Source: Enhygromyxa salina (GTDB lineage Bacteria > Myxococcota_A > Polyangia > Nannocystales > Nannocystaceae). Taken from it: 64,000 bases of DNA. The notes under the pieces were generated by a model, which saw only the letters and a list, made by a program, of their open reading frames with translations, made no database searches and was not told the origin of the DNA. The translations under genes and the position numbers were made by a program. Below are positions 8,107 through 16,512 of this stretch, piece by piece. The stretch lies in NCBI RefSeq assembly GCF_002994635.1, contig NZ_PVNL01000001.1, positions 1 to 64,000 of the forward strand, in the 5' to 3' direction. Position 1 is the first letter of the stretch, and each line of letters opens with the position of its first letter.

Positions 8107-9348
8107 TCAATCCCTGGCCTTCGAGATTCGCAGGCCGAGCGCGCCAACGGACGTCACCAACGCCAGCCACGTGACGGCGGTCCAGCCCCAGGTCTCCAGC
8201 AGCACGCCGCTCAAACCCGCGCCGATCGACATGCCAATGAACATGCCCGTGAACAGCACGGCGTTGAGCCGGCTGCGCGCGGCCGGCTCGAGCCCGTAAA
8301 TTATGGTTTGGTGGGCGATCAACGTCACCTGCACGCCGAGATCAAAGCCGAGCACGCTCACCCCGATCAGCCACAGCTGTCCGTGCGGTGTGAGCAAGGG
8401 CGCTAGCGCGATGATCCCAAACGACAGCGCGGCCAGCCCCGCGCCCAGCCGCGTCACCAGCACTGGACCCTTTCGATCCGCGAGCCGGCCAGCCACGGGC
8501 GCAGCGAGTGCCCCGGCCGCCCCCGCCAGACCAAAGGCCCCTGCCGCTGCGCTGCCCAGATGAAACGGCTCGTCGTGCAGCATCAGCGCCAGCGTCGACC
8601 AGAACGCGCTGAAGCCGACCGACAACAGACCCTGGGCTATCGCCGCCCGGCGCAGCGCGGAGTGCCGCCGCCACAGGACCAGCAGCGATCCAAGCAGCGC
8701 CGAATAGGCCAACGCCGTGGTCGGCTTGACGCGGGGCAGGCCGCGCATGGCCAACACCCACACCACGACGATGCTGGCGGCGGCGCCCAAAAACATGGTG
8801 CGCCACCCGAAGCTCTCCGCCACCAGCCCACTGATCACCCGCGACAGCAAGATGCCCATCAGCACCCCTGTCATCACCGTGCCGACCACCTTGCCGCGAC
8901 TCGTCTCGGGCGCGAGTGTGGCCGAGGCCGACACGACATCTTGAGCCAAGGTCGCGCTCAGGCCGATGACGAGGCTCGCCGCCAACAGGATCTCGAGGTT
9001 CGAGGCGACCGCGCTGACCAACAGAGCTCCGGCGAGCACGGCCGCTTTGATGATGATGATGCGCCGACGGTCGAAGCGGTCACCGAGCGGCGCGAGAAAC
9101 AAGATCCCAAACGCGTAGCCGAGCTGGGTGAGCATCGGGACCAGGCCGATCTCCGTGTCCGAAGCTCCGATCGCCTCCGCCATCACCGCCAGCATCGGCT
9201 GGCTGTAGTAGAGCGAGGCGACCGCCAGGCCGGCGATGCTCGCCAGCAGTCCAATCAGAGCCGGGCCGAACCGAAGCGCCCGAAATTCCGCGGAGTCGGC
9301 CATCACCTCGTCATGCGAAGCTTGAATGAGGCTCGCCATGCATTTCAC
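8107..9348 (-). CDS. MFS exporter (12 TM)
   Basis: The 413-residue integral membrane protein has twelve hydrophobic segments. The MFS motif A lies in loop 2-3 (LAPLGDRFDRRR) with its symmetric echo in the second half (VAGRLADRKGPV). The first helix, with AGLAVASLYYSQPML, resembles the drug/sugar exporter DHA1-like group that often pairs with LysR regulators. Alternative starts exist at 9339 and 9303. It is divergent from the LysR gene, with a T-N11-A box between them, so regulation by that LysR is likely. The substrate is unknown. Confidence 0.88.
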   Translation of the reverse strand: MKCMASLIQASHDEVMADSAEFRALRFGPALIGLLASIAGLAVASLYYSQPMLAVMAEAIGASDTEIGLVPMLTQLGYAFGILFLAPLGDRFDRRRIIIIKAAVLAGALLVSAVASNLEILLAASLVIGLSATLAQDVVSASATLAPETSRGKVVGTVMTGVLMGILLSRVISGLVAESFGWRTMFLGAAASIVVVWVLAMRGLPRVKPTTALAYSALLGSLLVLWRRHSALRRAAIAQGLLSVGFSAFWSTLALMLHDEPFHLGSAAAGAFGLAGAAGALAAPVAGRLADRKGPVLVTRLGAGLAALSFGIIALAPLLTPHGQLWLIGVSVLGFDLGVQVTLIAHQTIIYGLEPAARSRLNAVLFTGMFIGMSIGAGLSGVLLETWGWTAVTWLALVTSVGALGLRISKARD

Positions 9349-9397
9349 CGTAGCGTGTCACCGGGTTGGCTTGTAGACGGCCGAGAAACATATCAGT

Positions 9398-9414
9398 CAT
9401 ACTTCGGGCGTATG
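9398..9414. promoter_or_regulatory. LysR-type T-N11-A box
   Basis: CATAC-ttcgggc-GTATG is a perfect 5-bp inverted repeat with a 7-bp centre and contains the T-N11-A motif characteristic of LysR regulators. It lies in the 63-bp space between the divergent MFS and LysR genes and overlaps the LysR start codon (9412), as expected for negative autoregulation. Function is inferred. Confidence 0.5.
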
Positions 9415-10416
9415 ACCAAGTCTCCCCAATCCGAGATGCGCCGCGGCTCCCGTCCGGTCGCCACCTGGGGCACGACGGATCGGCTCGACCTGCTCCAGAC
9501 CTACGTGCAGATCATCGAGGCGGGCAGTCTGTCCGCCGCCGCGGCTCAGCTCGGCACAACCCAACCCACGGTCAGTCGTCGGCTACAGCAGCTCGAGCGA
9601 GCCTTGGGGCGACAGCTGCTGAACCGCTCGACCCACAAGATGAAGCCGAGCAACGACGGTGAGCGCTGCTACCGTCGGGCCAAGGAGCTGCTGGCTAGCT
9701 GGGAGGCGTTCGACGCCGAGCTCAAGGGCGACGACGCCGAGCCAGAGGGCCTGCTGCGCGTCGTCGTGCCCCACGCGTTTGGTCAGCACATGCTCGTCGA
9801 CGTGGTCGCGGAATTCATGCGCCGGCACCCCAGGGTGACCATCGAGTGGGAGCTGCGAGACACCGCGCCAGACTTCATCACCGAGGGGGTCGACTGCGCG
9901 ATCTTGGTAGGTGAAGTCCGCGACCCGCTGACTGTCGCCATTCGCCTGGCCGAAATTCCACGAATTGTCGTAGGCGCGCCGTCGGTGCTGAACGGGGCCA
10001 AGCGGCCGAGCAACGCGCAGGAGCTCGCCCGCCTGCCCTGGCTAGCCTTCAAGACGTTCTATAAAAATGATGTCACGCTCAGCCACCACGCCACCGCCGA
10101 AGTTTGTCGGCTCACGGTGCGCCCGAAGTTTGGCACCGATAACTTGTACGCGCTGCGCAGCGCGGCCCTGCACGGTCTGGGCGTGTGTGTGATGTCCACG
10201 TGGATCGTCAGGGATGAGCTCGCCAAGGGCAGCCTGATCCGCCTCGCTCCGGACTGGGAGGCACCGCCGCTGCCCCTGTATTTGACTTACCCCTACACGA
10301 AATTTCAGCCGCCTCGAGTGCGTCGCTTTGTGGACGCGACGCGCGAGCTCATGACCGCCGCGCTGGGTGACACCGTGATCGAGAGCCCAGCACGAAAGCC
10401 CAGGTCGCCGGGCTGA
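9412..10416 (+). CDS. LysR-family transcriptional regulator
   Basis: 334 residues. The N-terminal winged HTH is textbook: LLQTYVQIIEAGSLSAAAAQLGTTQPTVSRRLQQLERALGRQLLNRS. It is followed by the linker helix and a periplasmic-binding-like co-inducer domain (GLLRVVVPHAFGQHMLVDVVAEFMRRHPRVTIEW, CAILVGEVRDP, ALHGLGVCVMSTWIV). The subgroup with LPLYLTYP and VRRFVD near the end is common among regulators of divergent exporters and oxidoreductases. The ATG at 9412 leaves a short 30-residue leader before the HTH; the same frame is open far upstream across the MFS gene, but that part is antisense. It probably controls the divergent MFS gene. Confidence 0.9.
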   Translation: MTKSPQSEMRRGSRPVATWGTTDRLDLLQTYVQIIEAGSLSAAAAQLGTTQPTVSRRLQQLERALGRQLLNRSTHKMKPSNDGERCYRRAKELLASWEAFDAELKGDDAEPEGLLRVVVPHAFGQHMLVDVVAEFMRRHPRVTIEWELRDTAPDFITEGVDCAILVGEVRDPLTVAIRLAEIPRIVVGAPSVLNGAKRPSNAQELARLPWLAFKTFYKNDVTLSHHATAEVCRLTVRPKFGTDNLYALRSAALHGLGVCVMSTWIVRDELAKGSLIRLAPDWEAPPLPLYLTYPYTKFQPPRVRRFVDATRELMTAALGDTVIESPARKPRSPG

Positions 10417-10530
10417 TGCCGCGAGCAGCCGATCAGTTTGGAGTCGCGTCGTCAGGTGCGTCTGGGGCCGGTCAATCCATATCAGGCCGAAGCTGTATCC
10501 GGCTTACTGCGAGCGCCGAGTCGACAACGG

Positions 10531-10586
10531 CAGGAGCGGCCCCAGATGTGCCTGGCGTCGTGAAGTCAAACCGGTCGGTGCTCTAG
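10531..10586. repeat. Dispersed repeat, copy A
   Basis: The segment 10537-10586 matches 24377-24426 in 46 of 50 positions, including an identical 28-nt core (10537-10564). Both copies sit directly downstream of the stop codon of a minus-strand lipoprotein gene (lysyl oxidase here, the TPR lipoprotein at 24423). It is not obviously coding and only a 4-bp stem (CCAG/CTGG) is visible. The rest of the 10417-10591 gap shows nothing recognisable. Confidence 0.75.
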
Positions 10587-10591
10587 GAGAC

Positions 10592-12370
10592 CTAGTCCAC
10601 GACGACCGGGATCTCGAGCACGTTGTTGTCGTAGCGGCGCTCGACCAGGGTCGAGTGGGCCTTCTCGTCCGGCGGCATGTTGACCTCCATGCGCAGCGTG
10701 TACTCGCCGACCGGCACGTCGGTCACGTCGATCCACTGGCAGTCGAGGTGGGCCCCGTAGGTGTCGGACCAGCCCAGCGTCAGGCCCTGATTGAAGCAGG
10801 TGTAGACCCGGTCTTCCTCGCCCAAGAAATCCCACGCCCAGCTGTCCCAGTCGACCAGGCAAAACGCCTGCTTGTGACCGGCGGCGATCACATCGTCACC
10901 GTCGAGCAGGTAGTACGCGGCGTAGTTGTCGAAGTGGTGGTGCGCGTGGCAGGGCGAGAAGGTGTAGAGATCCGGGTGGTTGGCGGGGATCCCCAGGACC
11001 AGGTCGCGCGCGCCGACGTTGGCGGTCTTGGTGTCGAAGCGCAGCACCTTGCGCCAGCCAACACCATCGACGCAGCCTTCGTAGAGCGAGCACGAGTCGG
11101 GCGCGACCCAGATCAGCTGGGTGTAGACCGACAGATCCCAGTCGAGCACGGTCAGATCCGGCGCGTCGCAGCCGAGCGGACCGGTGAGCGGACCGCCCGG
11201 CTGCAGCGGGGGCGTGTCGCCGAGCTCGGGCGCTGGGTAGTCGCAGCGATAGACCCCGTCGTAGACCGGCCCCTCGGGACAGCACAGCAGCTCGGCCCCG
11301 CAGGCCGGCTCGGGGTTGTTGGGATCACACAGCGAGCCCAGGCCCTGCGCGCACACGTCGGTGTTGGGGTAGCCCTCGACCAGGACCTCGTCAATCGCGG
11401 CCTCGACGACCACGGCCTCGGGGACCACCAGATCAGTAGCCGTGATCCGCAGCCGCGTGTCGGGGACCAGCTCGATCCCGCAGGCCGCGAACGCGACCGA
11501 TGTCCACAGATTCTCGGGCTTGGCCCCCGCCCCGCCGTCGAGCTTCTCGAGCACGTGGACGGTGACGCCGCCTAAGGCGTCGGGATCGGGGACCAGCAGC
11601 GCGAGCTCGAGGCTCACCCCGGTCGGCACCAGATCCGAGCGATAGAAGAAGCGCGCGAGTGAGACGCTGATGCTGGTCGCGGAGCTGGGATCGAACGGCG
11701 GTGAGGTCAGCACCACCGCGCCACCGTCGACGTCGGCCTGGCCGTGCGTGCCGCCCGGGTTGTCGCCCGTGAAATAGCAGTCGCCCGCCTGGCAGGCGCC
11801 GGGCTGAGCCAGCTCGCTGTCGACGTCGTAGACCTGCTGCGGCGTGCCCCGAACCCACGCGCCCGTGCTCGCGTCGCCGCTGACGGTCCAGCCCCGATCG
11901 TCGGAGAAGTCGTCGAAGAACAGCAGCTTGGTGTCGCCGTCCCAGCCGGTCGTGAAGCTCCACGTCTCGCTGTCGGGTGACTCGACGCTGGGATCGTCGC
12001 GCTCGAACGCACGCACGCGCCAGGTGTAGCTGCGCTCGCTCAGCAGGTTGAGCGGGCCCGTGCAGGTGCCCGCGAACCCGTACTCGCCGGTCTCGCCGTT
12101 GGCGAGCTCGACGTCGTCAACCCACACGCGATAGCCGAGTTCGTCGCCGTCGGGATCATTGGCGGGGTCCCAACACAGCTCCGACACCACCGCGACGTCG
12201 AGCGACTCGTGGGTGGGGCTGGCCAGGCGCGGCGCGGCGGGGGCCTGATTGGGCGGCGCGTCGGTGTCGCCAGCGGACTCGCTCGACCCGCCGTCGGCCT
12301 CGGCACCCGGCGCGGGCTGGCAGCCCACCCCGAGCAGACCCAGGACCAGCGTGACGCCCGAGCGAGTCAA
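10592..12370 (-). CDS. Lipoprotein lysyl oxidase (copper amine oxidase of the LOX type)
   Basis: 592 residues from a TTG start. A signal peptide with lipobox-like LGVGC (Cys17) and an acidic linker lead to a fibronectin/Ig-like segment (about 50-140) and a beta-sandwich with FFDDFSDDRGWTVSG. A Cys-rich hinge precedes a C-terminal LOX domain (about 395-590). The catalytic elements are present: copper triad HxHxH in PCHAHHHF (His475, 477, 479), the quinone-precursor Lys500 in GHKQAFCL, Tyr538 in SDTYGAHLDCQWIDVTDV, and the ending RRYDNN. Family knowledge: oxidative deamination of lysine amines, with release of aldehyde, ammonia and H2O2. The TTG overlaps the TGA of the upstream gene, so translation is coupled. 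Substrate in a bacterium unknown. Confidence 0.85.
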   Translation of the reverse strand: MTRSGVTLVLGLLGVGCQPAPGAEADGGSSESAGDTDAPPNQAPAAPRLASPTHESLDVAVVSELCWDPANDPDGDELGYRVWVDDVELANGETGEYGFAGTCTGPLNLLSERSYTWRVRAFERDDPSVESPDSETWSFTTGWDGDTKLLFFDDFSDDRGWTVSGDASTGAWVRGTPQQVYDVDSELAQPGACQAGDCYFTGDNPGGTHGQADVDGGAVVLTSPPFDPSSATSISVSLARFFYRSDLVPTGVSLELALLVPDPDALGGVTVHVLEKLDGGAGAKPENLWTSVAFAACGIELVPDTRLRITATDLVVPEAVVVEAAIDEVLVEGYPNTDVCAQGLGSLCDPNNPEPACGAELLCCPEGPVYDGVYRCDYPAPELGDTPPLQPGGPLTGPLGCDAPDLTVLDWDLSVYTQLIWVAPDSCSLYEGCVDGVGWRKVLRFDTKTANVGARDLVLGIPANHPDLYTFSPCHAHHHFDNYAAYYLLDGDDVIAAGHKQAFCLVDWDSWAWDFLGEEDRVYTCFNQGLTLGWSDTYGAHLDCQWIDVTDVPVGEYTLRMEVNMPPDEKAHSTLVERRYDNNVLEIPVVVD

Positions 12371-12918
12371 CCTGGCGCCCACGCGCCCTCGTCGAAGTTC
12401 GGGAACGTGACCGTGCAATTGGCGGCGCTGGTGATGCCCTCGATGCGGACGATCCCATGCCGATCCGTGCGCCGCCTGACGACCTTGCCGGTCGCGAGGG
12501 TCACCTCGCACATGATCCCCACGATGCCGCTGTCATCCTCGCCGACCAGCAGGATCTCGACCCAGTGGGGCTGCTCGTCGAACATGGGCTGCAGCTGGGA
12601 GGGCATGACCTGCGGCGGCTCGTAGCGCTCGATCACACCCGGCGTGACCCGGGGGACCACCGTGGGCAGCTCGTGGCAGACCACGCCCGTGAACGAGTCA
12701 GCGCCCGCGCCCCTGCGAACGTCACGGTGTCGAACGTGCTCGGGGCGGTGACTCGCAAGCTCGCGCTCGAGCCCGCGAAACGCTGGGTCGCCACGGTGCA
12801 GCGCGAGCAGCCGCCGAAGCTCGAGCGGCGTCAGCTTGCGAGCCCCGCGAGGCGCCGAGGTCCGACGGTCGCCGAACTCGTACTCGACACCTCCCAAGCG
12901 GATGCGACGGGCCCACAC
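12367..12918 (-). CDS. Transthyretin-like-domain protein, paralogue of 44165-44698
   Basis: 183 residues from a GTG. Residues 1-110 are basic/helical (RRIRLGGVEYEFGDRR, LTPLELRRLLALHRGDP). The C-terminal 75 residues form a small beta-sandwich, HWVEILLVGEDDSGIVGIMCEVTLATGKVVRRRTDRHGIVRIEGI, ending NFDEGAW. This 'WIEI-L-DEDG-PV-G--Y-V-LPDG---G-TD--G-ARI-GIP-G-C-V-FP-LD--AW' pattern is one I associate with the transthyretin-like tails on VgrG/PAAR-type spike modules of type VI systems. The start is set by alignment with the paralogue's N-terminus (MRVRLRGYE). A long upstream extension of the frame is antisense to the next gene. Its stop overlaps the lysyl-oxidase start. Function unknown. Confidence 0.65.
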   Translation of the reverse strand: MWARRIRLGGVEYEFGDRRTSAPRGARKLTPLELRRLLALHRGDPAFRGLERELASHRPEHVRHRDVRRGAGADSFTGVVCHELPTVVPRVTPGVIERYEPPQVMPSQLQPMFDEQPHWVEILLVGEDDSGIVGIMCEVTLATGKVVRRRTDRHGIVRIEGITSAANCTVTFPNFDEGAWAPG

Positions 12919-12994
12919 GCTCGATCTTCTCACACGGTTAAAACCCCGACAACCACGGCTTGCTCGGGTCCGGTCAGCGTTGCAGGCTGAGGTC

Positions 12995-14065
12995 GTGCAC
13001 GGCGCGATCCCACGCAGGCGCGAGGCGCTGCACCACAAGCTGGCGGGAGCCTTGGTCGCCGCCGCGCTGGTGACCGGCGCTGGGGTGGGGTCGGTCCACG
13101 CCGCCAACGAGGCCCATGTCCGCACGCCCGTGTTGTGGCCGACGACGTGCGGGCGCGTGATCGATCGCAGCGTCGATCCGATCGCCCACTTCGAGTATGG
13201 GATCCCAGCGCAAGACACGACGATCGGGCCCGACGAGCTGCCCGACAGCCGCACGCACCAGTTCGTCGCGCTGTGTCGCCAGCACCCGCTGACCGAGCTG
13301 CTCCCGGTCTGGATCACCCGCGACGACGTTCAGCGCAGCGTCGAGCTCGGCCTGCTCGAGCCAGACACGGTCACCTACCGGGAGATCCTCGACGAGACCA
13401 CGGTCTGGGCCGGCTGCTTCACCCGCATCACGGCCGATGACGATCGCCGCCCGATCAGCTTCGAGCAGGCGGCGACCGGGGTCGACTGGGACACCAGCGC
13501 GGTCGAGCGCGGCGTGTGGACGATCGCGGGCTACACCTTCGAGCCCAGCTTGAACCTGTGGCGCGAGCGGCCCGGGTTCGTGAAGATCCTCGACGACCCC
13601 AGCGACCCCGCGCAGGACCTGCCGGCTGTGGCGCTGCTCGGGCAAGAGCAGGCCGCAGCGCCCGGCGAGGCGATCGTGCTCGAGGCCTGCGTGGACGCGT
13701 ACGGCCCGGCCGAGATCACGATCGAGTGGGCCCTGTTCGCGCCCTCGCTGAGCTGGCAGCCGCTCGCCACGCTGACCGCGGACGCCGACGGGCCCCTGGA
13801 CCTCAGCGTGGTCGCGCCAGCCGCGGCCGCGAACTCGGAGATCCTGATCCGCGCCCGGATCGTCGACGCGCTCGGGCGCGAGTATGTCGGCCACGCGCCC
13901 GCCCGGGTGGCGGTGCTGGCTTGCCCCGATCCCGGCCCCGCGTGCGTCGAACCGCCGCCACCCGAGCGCCCCGAGGCAGGCTGCGCGACGACATCCCAAC
14001 CACCGAGCGGGCTGTTGCTCGCGATCGCGTGGCTGCTCGCGTGGGTCCGCGTCCGTTCACGCCGG
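12995..14065 (+). CDS. Exported protein with MYXO-CTERM-like tail; no stop codon where expected
   Basis: From the GTG at 12995 the protein has a basic leader and signal peptide (KLAGALVAAALVTGAGVGSVHA), a Cys-containing N-domain (TTCGRVIDRS, VWAGCFTRITADDDRRP), a beta-rich middle (QEQAAAPGEAIVLEACVDAYGPAEITIEW) and a Pro-rich linker. It ends like a MYXO-CTERM sorting signal: Gly-Cys (AGCATTSQPP), a hydrophobic helix (GLLLAIAWLLAWV) and an Arg cluster (RVRSRR, ending 14065). No stop follows; the frame stays open to 15607, antisense to the phospholipase gene. CAG at 14072-14074 would be TAG with one base change. The end is therefore given at the Arg cluster. Function unknown. Confidence 0.6.
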
Positions 14066-15688
14066 ACGGATCAGCCCGCGGGTGGCCATGCGCGCGCGCA
14101 GCATCGCCACGCTGTCTCGCGACGCCCGGATCCAGCCGCGATCGCCCCCGGGCTGGCCCTTGGCGACCATCGCCGCGAGCTCGAGCTGCCCGCCGAAGTT
14201 GGCCCCGGGCACGAACACGGTCGGATCCGCGGGCGCCACGACGATCGGCAGGGCGATCGGCGGCCGCGGGTTGTCGATCAAGTCCGGGTCGATGCAGCTC
14301 GACAGATCCGCGGTCGCGGCCACCCGCTCGTTGAGCGGCGCCAGCCCCCAGCGGACCGCGACCGTGGCCGCGATCGAAGCATGATCGAACACGGTCCCGT
14401 TGACGCAGCCGGCCCGAACCTGCCCGCCCACGACCAAACTCGGGACCCGAAACCCGAGCTGCTCGAACCCCGGGTGCGGATCGACGGTCAGCGGCGGCGG
14501 GACGTGGTCATAGAAGCCGCCGTGCTCGTCATAGGTGACGACCAGCAGCGTCCGTCCCCAGTTGGGGCTGGCCGCCAGCGCGTCGTAGATCTGGGCGACG
14601 AACGCCTGGCCGTCGCGGACGTCGGCCGGCGGGTGATCATCGTTGCCGATCACGGGCCCCGCCGTCAGCACCGGATCAATGATGCAGAAGCTCGGCAGCT
14701 CGCCGTTCTCGGCGTCGGTGAAGAACTCACCGAGGTGGACCACGTGCTCGGCGTCGCCGGGGGTCCCGTAGGTGATCACGAACGGCAAGTTCGCGTAGTA
14801 GTAGCGATGCGACACACCCGCGTCGGCGAGCTGATCGAAGATGCTCGCGACCCCCTCGATCGGATCGTTGGACTGGGTCCCGGCCGAGTCGGCGCAGTGC
14901 AGGTAAAAGCGATTGGGCCAGGTCGACGACATGACCGAGCAAAACCAGCGATCACACAGGGCGTACTCGTCGACCAGCGCGTGATAGACCCCGAGCTGCG
15001 GCCGCAGGTAGTAGTTCATGACCTCGGCGAAGGTCGCGGCGCCCTTGCTCTCGAACTCGGTGACGAACCCGTCGTTGGCGCCCGCGTTGAACTGCGCGTG
15101 CGAGGCATTCCACGAGTGCGGCGGATCCTCGTCGTGGACCCACAGCCGGGTGTTGGCCACGCTGATCGGAGCGCCCTGGATCGTGGGGTTGGTCTCGGCC
15201 CCGGTCAGCCCGTCGACCGGCAGGCCCTCGACCAGCGACAAGCCGCCAAAGTAGTGGTCGAAGCTGCGGTTCTCCATCATCACGACCACGATGTGATCGA
15301 TGCCAGACAAGAGATCGGCGGGGCTGAGATCGCTCGACTCGCACAGCTCGTAGCCGCCCTCGTCGGTGTCGGTTCCGGTCTCGGTGTCCGTCTCGGTGCT
15401 CGAGTCTCCGGTCTCGGTGTCGAGATCGCCATCGCCGTCACCCGTGCCACTTCCACTCCCAGTCCCACTCCCACTCCCACTCCCAGCGTCCGACTCGCCG
15501 CCACCGTCAGCGCCCGAGTCCGTGCACGCGCCGACCGTCGCAACCCCGACCCACGCGCCCAGGCCCTGCAGCGCGCGACGCCGCGAGACACCGAGGCTCG
15601 AGCCTGACGGGCCTGACCCCGCTCGGCGAGCTCGAGCACGGGAACGGCGAATTCGAACGGGCAGCGAGGCCATGCGCTCGTCTAACAT
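14057..15688 (-). CDS. Tat-exported phosphoesterase (phospholipase C / acid phosphatase family) lipoprotein
   Basis: 543 residues. A twin-arginine motif SRRRALQGLG (35-44) leads into a hydrophobic stretch ending TVGAC (Cys55), then a GSGSGTGDGDGD/TETGTDTDE linker. The catalytic domain is of the PF04185 family: IDHIVVVMMENRSFDHYFGG (metal-binding N/E and nucleophile region), DRWFCSVMSSTWPNRFYL, VVTYDEHGGFYDHVPPP, GFRVPSLVVGG and VFDHASI. It hydrolyses phosphomonoesters or phospholipids outside the cell by family knowledge. An alternative start lies at 15673. The gene converges on the MYXO-CTERM-like gene, and its stop (14057) overlaps that gene's tail. Confidence 0.88.
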   Translation of the reverse strand: MLDERMASLPVRIRRSRARARRAGSGPSGSSLGVSRRRALQGLGAWVGVATVGACTDSGADGGGESDAGSGSGSGTGSGSGTGDGDGDLDTETGDSSTETDTETGTDTDEGGYELCESSDLSPADLLSGIDHIVVVMMENRSFDHYFGGLSLVEGLPVDGLTGAETNPTIQGAPISVANTRLWVHDEDPPHSWNASHAQFNAGANDGFVTEFESKGAATFAEVMNYYLRPQLGVYHALVDEYALCDRWFCSVMSSTWPNRFYLHCADSAGTQSNDPIEGVASIFDQLADAGVSHRYYYANLPFVITYGTPGDAEHVVHLGEFFTDAENGELPSFCIIDPVLTAGPVIGNDDHPPADVRDGQAFVAQIYDALAASPNWGRTLLVVTYDEHGGFYDHVPPPLTVDPHPGFEQLGFRVPSLVVGGQVRAGCVNGTVFDHASIAATVAVRWGLAPLNERVAATADLSSCIDPDLIDNPRPPIALPIVVAPADPTVFVPGANFGGQLELAAMVAKGQPGGDRGWIRASRDSVAMLRARMATRGLIRPA

Positions 15689-15846
15689 GAGTTCTCATCT
15701 CGCGGGCTGGCCACCACGCTCTCGCTGACCGGTCGCAATCGCTGACGCGTCGCGCTTGACCGGTCTCGGGGCCGCGGGTACGGTTTCAGACCGCTGGTCC
15801 AACTCACGGTCGGTCCGCGGTCCAGCGCGACCCAGAACCCCCACAG

Positions 15847-16482
15847 ATGCCCCTTCAACGGTTTGAAAAGCTCGATCCAGACCGCCAGCAGGCGATCTTG
15901 GCGGCGGCGCGGACCGAGTTCGCGGCGCGCGGCTTCTCCGGCGCCTCGTACAACGCGATCATCAAGGCGGCGGGCCTCTCGAAGGGGGCCATGTACTACT
16001 ACTTCGCCGACAAGGCGGACCTGTGTCGCACCGTCATCGAGCGGGTGCTCGCGCAGCTCGCCGACGCCGCTGGCGAGCTCGGACCGTTCGACGACGCACC
16101 GGGGTTCTGGCGCGAGATCCGGGCCCTCACGGGTCGAGCCATGCTCGAGATGCTCGCGATGCCCGAGCTCGCGGACCTGACTCGCCTGATCTACGGCGAG
16201 GGCAGCAGCTCCGAGATCCTCGGCCCGCTGATCGAGCGCGCCGAGGCCTGGTGCACCGAGACCCTCGCGGCTGGCCAGCCCGTCGGCGCGGTCCGCAGCG
16301 ACATCCCGCTGTCGTTCTTGGCGACCGCGGTGCTCGGCTTGTTGGTCCACACGGATCGCTGGATCGCCGAGCGCCTCGACACCCTCGAGGCCGCGGAGCT
16401 CGAGCGACTCAGCCTCGCGTGCCTCGACATGGTCGAGCACCTCGCGACGCCGGTCCCCGATCCGAACCCAGCCCGTGCCTAG
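15847..16482 (+). CDS. TetR/AcrR-family transcriptional regulator
   Basis: 211 residues. The HTH is clear: ILAAARTEFAARGFSGASYNAIIKAAGLSKGAMYYYFADKADL, with the family's 'YYYFxxK' recognition end. The C-terminal ligand domain carries MLEMLAMPELADLTRLIYGEG and GLLVHTDRWIAERLD. It lies 30 bp upstream of the DUF4159 gene on the same strand and 158 bp from the divergent phospholipase gene; either could be a target. No strong palindromic operator was seen in the gap. Confidence 0.9.
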   Translation: MPLQRFEKLDPDRQQAILAAARTEFAARGFSGASYNAIIKAAGLSKGAMYYYFADKADLCRTVIERVLAQLADAAGELGPFDDAPGFWREIRALTGRAMLEMLAMPELADLTRLIYGEGSSSEILGPLIERAEAWCTETLAAGQPVGAVRSDIPLSFLATAVLGLLVHTDRWIAERLDTLEAAELERLSLACLDMVEHLATPVPDPNPARA

Positions 16483-16512
16483 CGAGGGTGGGAACGCTAT
16501 AGTCGCGCCCGC

